Part shown: positions 26,001 to 34,287 of the stretch, one piece after another
How the letters are laid out: each line of letters opens with the position of its first letter
Position numbering within the stretch: the first letter of the stretch is position 1
Assembly: GCA_003130815.1 (NCBI GenBank)
Contig: QFDA01000001.1
Location: 76,131 to 140,130, forward strand
Source: Bacteroidetes bacterium SCGC AAA795-G10
GTDB lineage: Bacteria; Bacteroidota; Bacteroidia; Flavobacteriales; Flavobacteriaceae
Length of the DNA: 64,000 bases
Direction: 5' to 3'
Made by a program: the position numbers and the translations under genes
The notes under the pieces: model-generated
Told to the model about the DNA's origin: nothing
The model's input: only the letters and a program-made list of their open reading frames with translations
Databases searched by the model: none

Positions 26001-26916
26001 TACAGCCAGCGTCCCCATTTGGTTCTCCATAGTCAAAAAGATGTCCGATATCATAATTTTCATCACCTAAAACATCGTCTAAAGTCCTCTGAAGTTCAGA
26101 ACTAAAATTTCCTGTAAAAGGATCTTGATTTACATCTTCATAAATCAAACTTTCATCGGAAACCAATTCAAGACGTATATTTAAATCCCTTTCAAAAATT
26201 GAATTAATTCTATTTAGGGTACTCACTATAGCAGCAAAAGCATCTTCCTTATTAGTTCCATTATTTTGATTATTATCACCCCAATAATTTGTATACTCAG
26301 CAGTTGTAGCTATCGCAATCCGAAAGGTACGGATGCCTTGCGGAAATTTTTGTTTCTTAAATTTTGGTTGTATTGGCTTTTCCATATCTCCTCGGATTTC
26401 TGTTTTACAAAATAAATTTGAGGAATTATGATTTTTTATTTTTAAATAACTAAAGTGTAAATTTTTATTCCCTTTTACAGGTTGAAGAAATAAGTCGGGG
26501 CCATTTTCAAACTGAATCCAGGCATTGATTCCAGCTTGTTGAGTACTTAAACGAACTTCAACATCTTTTCGCACTTTACTTTTACCCTTAAAAGTTTTAA
26601 TCCTTGGATATTTCTTTGATAATTTTTCAGTCAATAGTGGTACAGGTGTAATTTGAAAAACTTCTTCTTCCCCCATTTCATTTGGAAGAGAAATTTCTAT
26701 TATCATATCTCCTTTTTTTGAAGCACCCTTTCTAAACAAATCTTGTGGCATTATGAAATAGTTTTCATCATATTCAATAAATGAATTTAGATTTTGGCTT
26801 GGGATTTCTACTTTAATCCACTTGTTTTGGCTTAGAGCTATATTTATAAATAAACTGAGAAAAATAACCAATATTATAAATGGCTTTTTATGGCAGTAAA
26901 CATTGTAATTTCCCAT
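23074..26916 (-). CDS. Secreted reprolysin-like metalloprotease with P-domain and type IX sorting tail
   Basis: A 1,280-residue protein with a signal peptide to about residue 30. A propeptide-like region is followed by the catalytic domain (about 195-420) with HEIGHQFGAFH at 344-354 and a TIMGYAG Met-turn, as in M12B/metzincin proteases. Then come Ig/FN3 modules (one at about 775-860), a proprotein-convertase P-domain (about 870-1,000, DVLVDLEHTYTDDLTLYLETP), a thrombospondin-3-like calcium repeat (SDSQDNCPFVTNEDQSD) and a C-terminal type IX sorting domain (RVYPNPVSDLIKI, ending ENHKLIKK). It should be exported through the SprA translocon and attached to the surface or released. It digests environmental protein; exact targets unknown. 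Confidence 0.9.
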   Translation of the reverse strand: MGNYNVYCHKKPFIILVIFLSLFINIALSQNKWIKVEIPSQNLNSFIEYDENYFIMPQDLFRKGASKKGDMIIEISLPNEMGEEEVFQITPVPLLTEKLSKKYPRIKTFKGKSKVRKDVEVRLSTQQAGINAWIQFENGPDLFLQPVKGNKNLHFSYLKIKNHNSSNLFCKTEIRGDMEKPIQPKFKKQKFPQGIRTFRIAIATTAEYTNYWGDNNQNNGTNKEDAFAAIVSTLNRINSIFERDLNIRLELVSDESLIYEDVNQDPFTGNFSSELQRTLDDVLGDENYDIGHLFDYGEPNGDAGCIGCVCSKGEKGQGFSTHPFRDTYGGEYRNDYFDLDYAGHEIGHQFGAFHTYSFETEGTGVNAEPGSGSTIMGYAGITGPDDIQQHGDPYFHYYSIQNILSTVESINCGSTEILSSETLSVDAGQDYIIPIGTPYELKVDLSTNLETENYTYCWEQLDSAEITSSNFGPYNPIGSMARSLPPNRSSQRTIPNIRRILENELTEQNPSIGDDWETVPLIGRKMKWGLTVRKQTPSVSLVSQDSIEITSYVNAGPFKINSQNELGLSLKGGSLENIIWDVAKTDQNPIDASHVNITLSTDGGESFPIELANGIKNNGFSRVIIPNEINTDQARLMIKPTNNIFFAINSTDFKIESRDLILNLDTFVKENCGSDVQRFTFEIKKYNNFKEPFTLQLNPQPPNIDVKFSKASFIESDSLGYFEFSGLSSLDTGDYNFTLEAVFSSGSEQFPFILEQRNDEIETADILAPENNSNNVSLNPVLSWDIDSNIDNSRIQIATDPDFQSIVIDTTLATSQFQLGKLKSETNYYWRIQSQNNCEIGNFSEVFSFQTNSISCEDINSDDLPNDIEDATENEDGETLSSIEVDFNSTIIDLDVLVDLEHTYTDDLTLYLETPNGERILLSRALGDEGDNYTQTTFNQEATLNISQSQPPFTGSFVPLQDLSILYGTSSYGTWKLIVLDQYKNDTGTLLQFQLNFCVEGNIENNSDNDSFSDSQDNCPFVTNEDQSDIDNNGVGDICDLFSTQNISIIKNDATCPDEDNGTLFFNARADFIYTTEINGPNGFYKTFEFSILGEVLENLKPGRYNVCVRVNNYPDFQYCYETQINAPEKLSVQAEYNPFLSVLNIDLSGGKYYDIILNDKSYKVSNQNNIQLPVNEKINRIEIRTDKDCQGIFEKWLNLTEKARVYPNPVSDLIKIVLPKDSTPDIYLFSGNGDLFWSQKSVNSFYGLVEIPMQFLPAGIYILKIDYNDHIENHKLIKK

Positions 26917-26979
26917 TTACGTTCATTCAAGTCTTAGCTAAAAATAAACAAACTAATTCTTCCATAATCGATATTAACG

Positions 26980-26987
26980 TACTTTTG
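26980..26987 (+). promoter_or_regulatory. Candidate -7 box for ribF
   Basis: TACTTTTG matches TAnnTTTG, 28 bp upstream of the ribF ATG in the divergent region from the protease gene. No convincing -33 TTTG is present at the usual spacing. Confidence 0.3.
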
Positions 26988-27015
26988 TTTGACATACACG
27001 AATAGTTTTTTTTAG

Positions 27016-27942
27016 ATGGATATTATCCAAGGAATTCAGAATTACACTTCATCATCAAAATCAATTCTTACAATAGGAACATTTGATGGTGTTCACATGG
27101 GACACCAAAAAATTATTAATGCTCTTGTAAAGGATGCCAAAGAAAAAAAACTTCAAGCAAATCTTCTGACTTTTTTTCCACACCCTAGGATGATTTTAAA
27201 AAGTGAGAGGACCATTAAATTAATTGATACAATTCAGGAAAAAGAAATAATTTTGAAAAAATTAGGGATTGATAACCTCATAATCCATCCTTTTTCATTA
27301 GAATTTTCAAAACTGAGTGCCGTTGAATATGTTAGAGATATTTTAGTTAAAAAGCTTAAAATTAGTACTCTGTATACTGGCTCCAATCATCATTTTGGAA
27401 AAAATAAAGAAGCAAGTGTTGATGATCTGATTTTATTTGGTCAAAAATATGGCTTTGAGGTAAGAACTGTATCCGCTGAAAATATTTCATCAATTACCGT
27501 AAGTTCAACTAAAATAAGAGACGCAATACTAAATAGTAATTTTGAAATAGCAAAGAAATTTTTGGGGCGTGATTATGAACTCAATGGTGTTGTAATTAAA
27601 GGAAAAGGGTTAGGAAAAACCATAAACTTTCCCACAGCTAATTTGAATATTAAAGAACAATATAAATTAATCCCATCAAAGGGTGTTTACTTTGTAAGAG
27701 TATATTACAATAATAATTTTTTTGAAGGGATGATGAACATTGGTAATAGACCAACAATCCAAGGAATTAATCAAACACAAGAAGTACATATTTTTAATTT
27801 TAACAAAAACATTTACGGAGAACATTTGAAAGTACTTTTTTTAAAAAAAATCCGTAATGAAAAAAAATTTAATTCTGTTGAAGATTTAAAAAACCAGCTT
27901 ATTAGGGACAAGGATACATGTAAAAGAAACTTGTCAATTTAA
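27016..27942 (+). CDS. ribF: Bifunctional riboflavin kinase / FAD synthetase
   Basis: A 308-residue enzyme that converts riboflavin to FMN and FMN to FAD. The N-terminal nucleotidyl-transferase domain (about 1-180) carries TIGTFDGVHMGHQKI, FFPHPR and SSTKIRDAIL. The C-terminal flavokinase domain (about 182-305) has GKGLGKTINFPTANL, GVYFVRVYY, MNIGNRPT and a terminal LR-rich helix. The length is normal. It is followed by serS after 42 bp on the same strand. Confidence 0.96.
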   Translation: MDIIQGIQNYTSSSKSILTIGTFDGVHMGHQKIINALVKDAKEKKLQANLLTFFPHPRMILKSERTIKLIDTIQEKEIILKKLGIDNLIIHPFSLEFSKLSAVEYVRDILVKKLKISTLYTGSNHHFGKNKEASVDDLILFGQKYGFEVRTVSAENISSITVSSTKIRDAILNSNFEIAKKFLGRDYELNGVVIKGKGLGKTINFPTANLNIKEQYKLIPSKGVYFVRVYYNNNFFEGMMNIGNRPTIQGINQTQEVHIFNFNKNIYGEHLKVLFLKKIRNEKKFNSVEDLKNQLIRDKDTCKRNLSI

Positions 27943-27984
27943 ATGTTAATACAAAATTGCCTTATTTTTGAATAAAAAAACAGA

Positions 27985-29250
27985 ATGCTTGGCTTGCGGT
28001 ATATTCAAGAAAATAAAAAATCCATTATCAATGGAATAAAAAAAAGGGGGATTGATTCTTCAAAAATTATTGAAAAAATTATTGATCTTGACAAAAAAAG
28101 AAAAGAAAAGCAAACAGAATTGGACAATCATCTGGCTAATTCTAATAAAATTGCCAAAGAGATAGGAACTCTGTTCAAAACTGGTGAAACTGAAAAAATA
28201 AATAGTTTAAAAGAAAAAAGTACAAATCTTAAAAGTTTAACAAAAACTTTACAGGAGCAACTAATCGAGATTGAAAAAAGTTTATTAGACTTAAGAATTC
28301 AATTACCAAATGTACCATACGAAATTGTCCCAAAAGGTAATTCAGAAAAAGATAACGAAGAGATATTTAAATCAGAGATACCCAAAATAAATATTGATTG
28401 TCTTCCCCATTGGGAGCTTGGAAAAAAATATGATATAATTGACTTTGAACTAGGAAATAAAATTTCTGGAGCTGGATTTCCAGTCTATAAGGATAAAGGT
28501 GCAAAATTACAGCGCGGCTTAATAAATTATTTTCTTGATAAAAATATTTCAGCGGGATATAAAGAAGTCCAAGTACCCATTTTAATAAATGAAGCTTCAG
28601 GTTATGGAACTGGCCAACTCCCAGACAAAGAAGGTCAAATGTACCATATTGGTAAAGATGACCTCTACCTAATACCGACTGCTGAGGTTCCAATAACAAA
28701 TATTTATCGTAACAGTCTATTAGATTTTAAAGAACTTCCAATTGCATTAACTGGTTATACTCCTTGTTTTAGAAGAGAAGCGGGCAGCTATGGGGCTCAT
28801 GTTAGAGGATTAAATAGACTTCATCAGTTTGACAAAGTTGAAATGGTGAGAATCGAAGAACCACAAAATGCATTAAATGCTTTAGAGGGTATGGTAAGTC
28901 ACATAAAATCTATTTTGGATGAATTAAAACTTCCGTACCGTATTCTTAGACTTTGTGGTGGAGACTTAGGTTTTACCTCTGCTTTGACCTATGATTTTGA
29001 AATATACTCAGTTGGACAAAGCAAGTGGCTTGAAGTAAGTTCAGTATCGACATTTGATAGTTTTCAAGCAGAACGTCTAAAATTGAGATATAGAAATTCT
29101 AAAGGTAAAAAAGAACTTGTACATACTTTAAATGGGAGCTCATTAGCACTACCAAGAATTATTGCAGGTATATTGGAAAATTATCAAGATGCAAATGGAA
29201 TTAATCTTCCAAAAGTTCTGGTTCCCTATACAGGGTTTGAGAAGATTTAA
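27985..29250 (+). CDS. serS: Serine-tRNA ligase
   Basis: A 421-residue class II synthetase. The N-terminal coiled-coil arm (about 25-105, Lys/Glu/Leu-rich) contacts the long variable arm of tRNA-Ser. The catalytic domain has TAEVPITN, CFRREAGSYGAHVRGLNRLHQFDKVE (motif 2 region), DLGFTSALTYDFEI and motif 3 GSSLALPRIIAGILEN. Size is normal for bacterial SerRS. It lies in a ribF-serS-rsmA-mgtE run. Confidence 0.97.
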   Translation: MLGLRYIQENKKSIINGIKKRGIDSSKIIEKIIDLDKKRKEKQTELDNHLANSNKIAKEIGTLFKTGETEKINSLKEKSTNLKSLTKTLQEQLIEIEKSLLDLRIQLPNVPYEIVPKGNSEKDNEEIFKSEIPKINIDCLPHWELGKKYDIIDFELGNKISGAGFPVYKDKGAKLQRGLINYFLDKNISAGYKEVQVPILINEASGYGTGQLPDKEGQMYHIGKDDLYLIPTAEVPITNIYRNSLLDFKELPIALTGYTPCFRREAGSYGAHVRGLNRLHQFDKVEMVRIEEPQNALNALEGMVSHIKSILDELKLPYRILRLCGGDLGFTSALTYDFEIYSVGQSKWLEVSSVSTFDSFQAERLKLRYRNSKGKKELVHTLNGSSLALPRIIAGILENYQDANGINLPKVLVPYTGFEKI

Positions 29251-29299
29251 TAAATGAGGATTTATATTATATATAAGCAATTCATAACTCAGTATTCAA

Positions 29300-29338
29300 A
29301 AAACTAATAAAGGAGAAAATAATTAGTTTTGGACTAAT
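29300..29338 (+). other. Two mutually exclusive hairpins in the rsmA leader
   Basis: AAAACTAAT (29300-29308) can pair with ATTAGTTTT (29322-29330). The same ATTAGT (29322-29327) can instead pair with ACTAAT (29333-29338) across a 5-base loop. Only one pairing is possible at a time. It lies 25 bases before the TTG start of rsmA. An attenuator-like switch is possible but unproven. Confidence 0.4.
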
Positions 29339-29362
29339 GCCTTCTAGTAAAGTATTATTTAA

Positions 29363-30160
29363 TTGAGAAAAAAAATCCAAACAGTTCGTGCGAAAAAAAA
29401 GTTAGGCCAACATTTTTTAAAAGATATAAATATTGCAAAGTCAATTTCTGAAACCTTAACTTTTGAGAACTACAATACGGTTTTAGAGATTGGCCCTGGG
29501 ATGGGAACATTAACTGATTTTTTGATTCCCAAGACTAATGACCTAAATCTTATTGAAATTGACAAAGAGGCTGTGGAATATCTTGAAAACAAGTATCCAA
29601 ATCTAAAAAGTAAAATCATAGAAGGAGATTTTTTAAAGCTTGATTTAAATCAAATTTTTAGAAACAAACTATTTGCTATTATTGGCAACTTCCCTTACAA
29701 TATTTCAACCCAAATTGTTTTTAAAACACTAGCATATAGAGATCAAATTCCATTCTTTTGCGGAATGTTTCAAAAAGAAGTTGCAGAACGTATTTGTGAA
29801 TCTCCTGGATCAAAAAAATATGGGATTATTTCTGTTCTTACTCAATTATTTTATAAAACTGATTTACTTTTCGAAGTACCTCCGAATGTGTTTAATCCTG
29901 TTCCAAAAGTTTATTCTGCTGTTATTCAGCTGATACGTAAGAACAACACTAATCTAAACTGCGACGAGCAACTCTTATTTAAAATTGTTAAGTTAAGCTT
30001 TCAGCAACGTCGTAAAACTCTTCGAAATAGTTTAAAAAATCTTAATATTTCTAAAAAGTTAAGAGAAGATAGTATCTTTGATAAACGTCCTGAGATGCTC
30101 TCGGGTTTTGACTTCGTCCAAATTGCAAAAAGGATCGACAATGGCAACATTTCAAATTAA
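29363..30160 (+). CDS. rsmA: 16S rRNA (adenine1518/1519-N6)-dimethyltransferase
   Basis: A 265-residue KsgA-type enzyme that dimethylates two adjacent adenines near the 3' end of 16S rRNA late in 30S assembly. The TTG at 29363 gives the expected RAKKKLGQHFLKD opening; no ATG fits. SAM motif I is LEIGPGMGTLTDFL, motif II LIEIDKE, motif IV GNFPYNIS. The C-terminal helical domain has FNPVPKVYSAVIQL and SFQQRRKTLRNSLKN. Its end overlaps the mgtE start by 20 bp. Confidence 0.97.
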   Translation: MRKKIQTVRAKKKLGQHFLKDINIAKSISETLTFENYNTVLEIGPGMGTLTDFLIPKTNDLNLIEIDKEAVEYLENKYPNLKSKIIEGDFLKLDLNQIFRNKLFAIIGNFPYNISTQIVFKTLAYRDQIPFFCGMFQKEVAERICESPGSKKYGIISVLTQLFYKTDLLFEVPPNVFNPVPKVYSAVIQLIRKNNTNLNCDEQLLFKIVKLSFQQRRKTLRNSLKNLNISKKLREDSIFDKRPEMLSGFDFVQIAKRIDNGNISN

Positions 30161-31499
30161 TGAAGCTTTTTTAGTTGAGATAAAAGACCTTATTAAAAAG
30201 AGGAATATCTCTCGCATTAAAGGAAAGCTAGGACATGCACACTATGCAGATCTAGGAGAAATTATTGAGGCCATCTCTCTTAATGAGGCAACATATTTAG
30301 TAAAAGTATTGGGTAGTGACAAGACTGCGGACGCCCTGGCTGAGGTTAATCCTGATATTAGAGAGGGAATTTTGGAAAAGCTTTCAGCAAAAGAAATTGC
30401 AAAAGAAGTTCTAGAACTTGACACCGACGATGCTGCAGACATAATCCTAGAACTTCCAGAAGAGAGACAAGAGAAAGTAATGTCTCAGATTTCAGATGAT
30501 GAACATGTGAGTGATATTCGTGATCTACTTAAATATGAAGAAAATACAGCAGGTGCACTAATGGCAAAAGAATTAGTAAAAGTGAATGAAAACTTAAGTA
30601 TTTTAAAATGTTTGAATGAAATGAGAGCACAAGCAGAGAATGTTACACGGGTTCATTCCATTTATGTTGTTAATGAAAAGAACCAACTTAAAGGAAGGCT
30701 TTCGCTAAAAGATCTTATTACTGCAAATTCGAAAGCTAAAGTTAGAGATATTTACATCCCAAAGGTCGATTATGTAACAGTTGATCAAGAATCTGATGAA
30801 GTTGCAAAAATTATGTCAAAATATGATCTAGAAGCAATTCCAGTAGTAAATATGAGAAAAGAATTATTAGGACGTATTACGATTGACGATATTGTAGATT
30901 TTATTAAAGAAGAAGCGGACAAAGATTATCAATTAGCAGCTGGTATTTCAGCTGATGTTGTAGTAGATGATAAAATATTAGATTTAGTAAAAGCAAGACT
31001 ACCTTGGCTTTTTCTCGGTTTATTAGGAGGCATAGGTAGTGTTTTTATTTTACAAGATTTTGAAGCAATTATGGAGCAACCTTTGTTGCGTAATTTGTTT
31101 TTTTATACACCACTAATTGCAGCAATGGCAGGTAACGTTGGAGTTCAATCTTCAGCAATTATAGTTCAAGGTTTAGCTAATGATATAGTAAAGGGATCAT
31201 TGTTTAATATTTTAATCAAAGAAATTGGTCTCAGTCTAATAAATGGATTTGCTCTAGCTATAGTTATTCTTATTTTCGGATATTTTATAAATCAATCTTT
31301 TCTTGTCAGCACAACAATTGCTGGATCTATGATGTTAGTTATTATAGTTGCTGCACTTGTAGGTACATTCGTCCCGATTATTCTTAATAGAAAAGGAATT
31401 GATCCTGCAATAGCTACTGGTCCATTCATAACCACCGCTAATGATATTTTTGGAATCTTTCTGTTTTTTTATTTTGCAAAAATAATTTTAGGGTTCTAA
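30141..31499 (+). CDS. mgtE: Magnesium transporter MgtE
   Basis: About 452 residues from the ATG at 30141 (MATFQINEAF), inside the rsmA end; longer upstream reading is rejected because it is out of family. The N-terminal MgtE helical domain (about 25-125) has LAEVNPDIREGILEKL and ELPEERQEKV. Two CBS domains follow (about 130-255), containing the usual EENTAGALMAKELV bridge. Five membrane helices form the pore (from about 280), with the conserved AAMAGNVGVQSSAI and NDIFGIFLFF segments. Mg2+ binding between the cytosolic domains closes the channel. Its stop overlaps the next start (TAATG). Confidence 0.95.
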   Translation: MATFQINEAFLVEIKDLIKKRNISRIKGKLGHAHYADLGEIIEAISLNEATYLVKVLGSDKTADALAEVNPDIREGILEKLSAKEIAKEVLELDTDDAADIILELPEERQEKVMSQISDDEHVSDIRDLLKYEENTAGALMAKELVKVNENLSILKCLNEMRAQAENVTRVHSIYVVNEKNQLKGRLSLKDLITANSKAKVRDIYIPKVDYVTVDQESDEVAKIMSKYDLEAIPVVNMRKELLGRITIDDIVDFIKEEADKDYQLAAGISADVVVDDKILDLVKARLPWLFLGLLGGIGSVFILQDFEAIMEQPLLRNLFFYTPLIAAMAGNVGVQSSAIIVQGLANDIVKGSLFNILIKEIGLSLINGFALAIVILIFGYFINQSFLVSTTIAGSMMLVIIVAALVGTFVPIILNRKGIDPAIATGPFITTANDIFGIFLFFYFAKIILGF

Positions 31500-32455
31500 T
31501 GAAGAGACCTAAAGTTCTCCATGTTGACGAAAACCATCCGATTCTTGTAGATGGCCTTGAAAAATTAGGCTTCGAGAATATTATTGAATATGAAACTCCT
31601 CCAAGTGAAATTATGAAAATGATAAATCAATATGATGGTATTGTAATACGTAGCAGATTTATAATAGATAAACTCATTTTAAAAGCTGCAAAAAGACTTA
31701 AGTTTATAGCTAGAGTAGGTTCAGGATTAGAAAACATTGATGTAAAATATGCTAAGTCAAAAAAAATACATCTGGTTTCCTCGCCTGAGGGCAATCGCAA
31801 TGCTGTTGGTGAGCACGCACTTGGTCTATTATTGAGTTTGATGAATAAACTTCACTCTGGTCACCATAAAATAATAAATGGTTCTTGGATCAGAGAAGAG
31901 CAAAGAGGATTCGAGTTAGAAGGAAAAACTGTTGCTATAATTGGTTATGGAAATACTGGAAAAAGTTTCGCAAAAAAATTAGTAGGCTTTAATAATTTAA
32001 AAATACTATGTTATGATATCAAGCCAAATTTGGGTGACGAAATAACATCTCAGGTTAGCTTAGAGGAAATAAAAAATAAAGCCCAAATATTAAGTTTACA
32101 TCTACCCCAAACCAAAAAAACTGTTGGATTTCTTAACAGATCATTTATAGAAAAAATGAAAAATCCATTCTGGTTAATAAATACCTCAAGAGGAAAAGTA
32201 GTTGTTACGGAGGATCTAGTTGAAGGGTTAAAAACAAAAAAAATATTAGGTGCAGGATTAGACGTTCTCGAGTATGAGTCTAATTCATTTAATTCAATAA
32301 CAAATTCAAATAAATTTGCTCCATCTCTTGAATACTTAATTAAATCTGATAAAGTTTTATTAAGTCCACATGTAGCTGGATGGACTTATGAAAGTCACAA
32401 AAAACTGGCTTTAACAATAGTTAAAAAAATTAAGGATTTAAGGTTAACCAATTAA
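31499..32455 (+). CDS. D-isomer-specific 2-hydroxyacid dehydrogenase
   Basis: A 318-residue NAD-dependent dehydrogenase of the SerA/phosphoglycerate-dehydrogenase family without ACT domain. Substrate domain: IVIRSRFIIDK and RVGSGLENID. NAD domain: TVAIIGYGNTGKSFAKKL Rossmann motif, LHLPQTKKT, INTSRGKVV (catalytic Arg) and LSPHVAGWT (catalytic His). Whether it oxidises 3-phosphoglycerate or another hydroxyacid cannot be told; its place next to mgtE is common in Flavobacteriia. The stop overlaps the aspartate kinase end by four bases, tail to tail. Confidence 0.9.
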   Translation: MKRPKVLHVDENHPILVDGLEKLGFENIIEYETPPSEIMKMINQYDGIVIRSRFIIDKLILKAAKRLKFIARVGSGLENIDVKYAKSKKIHLVSSPEGNRNAVGEHALGLLLSLMNKLHSGHHKIINGSWIREEQRGFELEGKTVAIIGYGNTGKSFAKKLVGFNNLKILCYDIKPNLGDEITSQVSLEEIKNKAQILSLHLPQTKKTVGFLNRSFIEKMKNPFWLINTSRGKVVVTEDLVEGLKTKKILGAGLDVLEYESNSFNSITNSNKFAPSLEYLIKSDKVLLSPHVAGWTYESHKKLALTIVKKIKDLRLTN

Positions 32456-33702
32456 ATAACAAATTGAGCAGTTTCTTCTGTTCTTTGTTCTAGTAAAATT
32501 GGTTTTCCAATATTTTTAATAAAATTGGATGCTTCATGATTAAAGTGTCTGATAGTAAATAAGTCAACCCCGTCATTTACTTCTACATTAAACTTTGCAC
32601 GTAGAATAAGTAATAATTCATCTAATTTATTGTATTTATTGTTTATACAAACTGAAAAACTGATTGCTGAGTTTTGTATAAGCTCAACCGACATTTGATA
32701 CTCATGTAATAATCTAAAAATATAACTTATATTTTCTTCAACTATAAATGAAAAATCAATCGTAGAAAGTCTTAGTAAGACTTGGTTTTTTTTTAATATA
32801 TAGCATGGCATTAATGGATCTAAATTTTTACCTTTTAATACAACAGTTCCCTCATTTTTAGGATTTTCAAAAGATTTTACGTGAAGAGGTATTTCTTTTC
32901 TTTGCAGTGGTTGAAGAGTCTTGGGATGGATCACCGATGCACCATAAAATGCGAGCTCTATAGCTTCTCTGTAGGATATTTTTTTTAATAATTTAGTTTT
33001 TTTAAATACTCTTGGATCCCCATTTAAAACTCCGGGAACATCTTTCCATATTGTTAGAGATGATGCATTTAAAACATATGCAAATATCGCGGCAGAATAA
33101 TCTGACCCTTCCCTGCCTAATGTTGTTGTGAAATTGTTTGAATTACTCCCAATGAATCCTTGAGTTACAGCTAGAGAATGTCCTTTCAAACCGTTTTTTA
33201 TATTTTGACTTGTTAACTCCCAATTTAAATTTGCAGCACGATAGTAATCGTCAGTTTTTATACATTTTCGGGAATCAAGCCAATAATTCTCCAATCCGGA
33301 AAACTTCATAAATGCATGAACTATTTTTGAAGATAAAAGTTCACCAATACTTACAACCTGATCGTAAACAAAACTATAGTTTGGTGACTTATTTGTATTT
33401 AAAAATCCTGATAATTCTTCAAAAATTTTGTTTATAGTTTCTTCGGTTTCAAAGCTATCATTTCCAAATAAATTTTTGACAATTTTTATGTGATATTGCT
33501 TAAGTTGAAGCAATCCATCTATAGTCTTTTTTGAATCATTGAAATAATTTTCTAAAATTTTCTCAAGGGCATTAGTTGTTTTCCCCATTGCTGAGACGAC
33601 TACTATTGTTTTATCATACCCGACTTCTTTTAAAACCGAAACAAGATTTTTTACCCCTTCTGCATCTCTAACTGATGCACCACCAAATTTAAAAACTTTC
33701 AT
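32452..33702 (-). CDS. Aspartate kinase (monofunctional)
   Basis: A 416-residue enzyme phosphorylating aspartate at the entry to lysine, threonine and methionine synthesis. The kinase domain starts KVFKFGGASVRDAEGVKN and has TTLGREGSDYSAAI and WKDVPGVLNGDPR. The C-terminal part (about 290-400) is shorter and more divergent than in feedback-regulated isozymes, with ACT-like strands (VLLRLSTIDFSF, AISFSVCIN). There is no homoserine dehydrogenase fusion. It is followed upstream by an acetyltransferase gene with an 8-bp gap, so the two probably share a transcript. Confidence 0.93.
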   Translation of the reverse strand: MKVFKFGGASVRDAEGVKNLVSVLKEVGYDKTIVVVSAMGKTTNALEKILENYFNDSKKTIDGLLQLKQYHIKIVKNLFGNDSFETEETINKIFEELSGFLNTNKSPNYSFVYDQVVSIGELLSSKIVHAFMKFSGLENYWLDSRKCIKTDDYYRAANLNWELTSQNIKNGLKGHSLAVTQGFIGSNSNNFTTTLGREGSDYSAAIFAYVLNASSLTIWKDVPGVLNGDPRVFKKTKLLKKISYREAIELAFYGASVIHPKTLQPLQRKEIPLHVKSFENPKNEGTVVLKGKNLDPLMPCYILKKNQVLLRLSTIDFSFIVEENISYIFRLLHEYQMSVELIQNSAISFSVCINNKYNKLDELLLILRAKFNVEVNDGVDLFTIRHFNHEASNFIKNIGKPILLEQRTEETAQFVI

Positions 33703-33710
33703 TACTTAAT

Positions 33711-34196
33711 CTAATGTTCTTTATTTTTTAGATATTTCTTCATTTCGGATCGGTGCATTTGAACTGATCTCCAATCGTCCAAAACTTTAGCCCCACTTTT
33801 TTTATAAAAGTTTATTGCAGGACTATTCCAATCTAAAACATTCCATTCAACCCTTTTGACTCCTGAATTAAAAGCCATTTTAATAAAATTTGAATACAAC
33901 TGAGTCCCTATACCTTTACCTTTATATTGTTCAGAAACAATCAAATCTTCTAAATGAATAGTTGGTCCATTCCAAGTCGAATAACGCGGATAGTAGATGG
34001 CCATTCCAATTATCCTCTCATTTATCTCTGCGACAATACATTCAAATAATGGTTTTGTTCCAAAACCATCATTTTCTATGTCAGTTAGTTTGAGTTTGAC
34101 ACTTTCTGGCTCTTTCTCGAAAAGTGCAAGCTCTTTAATTAAATTTAATATAGCTAAACTGTCTTTTTTTTCAGCTTTTCGTATAAGAGCATTCAT
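33711..34196 (-). CDS. GNAT-family N-acetyltransferase
   Basis: A 161-residue GNAT protein. The acetyl-CoA loop is SEQYKGKGIGTQLYSNF (Q/R-x-x-G-x-G pattern at about 95-105) and the preceding strand is HLEDLIVS. The WNVLDWNSPAINFYKKSGA ending is the form found in diamine (spermidine/spermine-like) acetyltransferases. The substrate is uncertain; a polyamine or thialysine is possible. First gene of a two-gene unit with aspartate kinase. Confidence 0.88.
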   Translation of the reverse strand: MNALIRKAEKKDSLAILNLIKELALFEKEPESVKLKLTDIENDGFGTKPLFECIVAEINERIIGMAIYYPRYSTWNGPTIHLEDLIVSEQYKGKGIGTQLYSNFIKMAFNSGVKRVEWNVLDWNSPAINFYKKSGAKVLDDWRSVQMHRSEMKKYLKNKEH

Positions 34197-34287
34197 TAAA
34201 CTAAATTTTTGAATAAAAATATAATAAGATTAGTTTTTAACACCTTGACTACAATAAATTTCACAATTTTTCTATGGATGTTATAAA

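Noticed and set aside
25714-26066. Frames on both strands within the protease gene
   Set aside because: They are shadows of the catalytic domain, which has clear motifs in the main frame.
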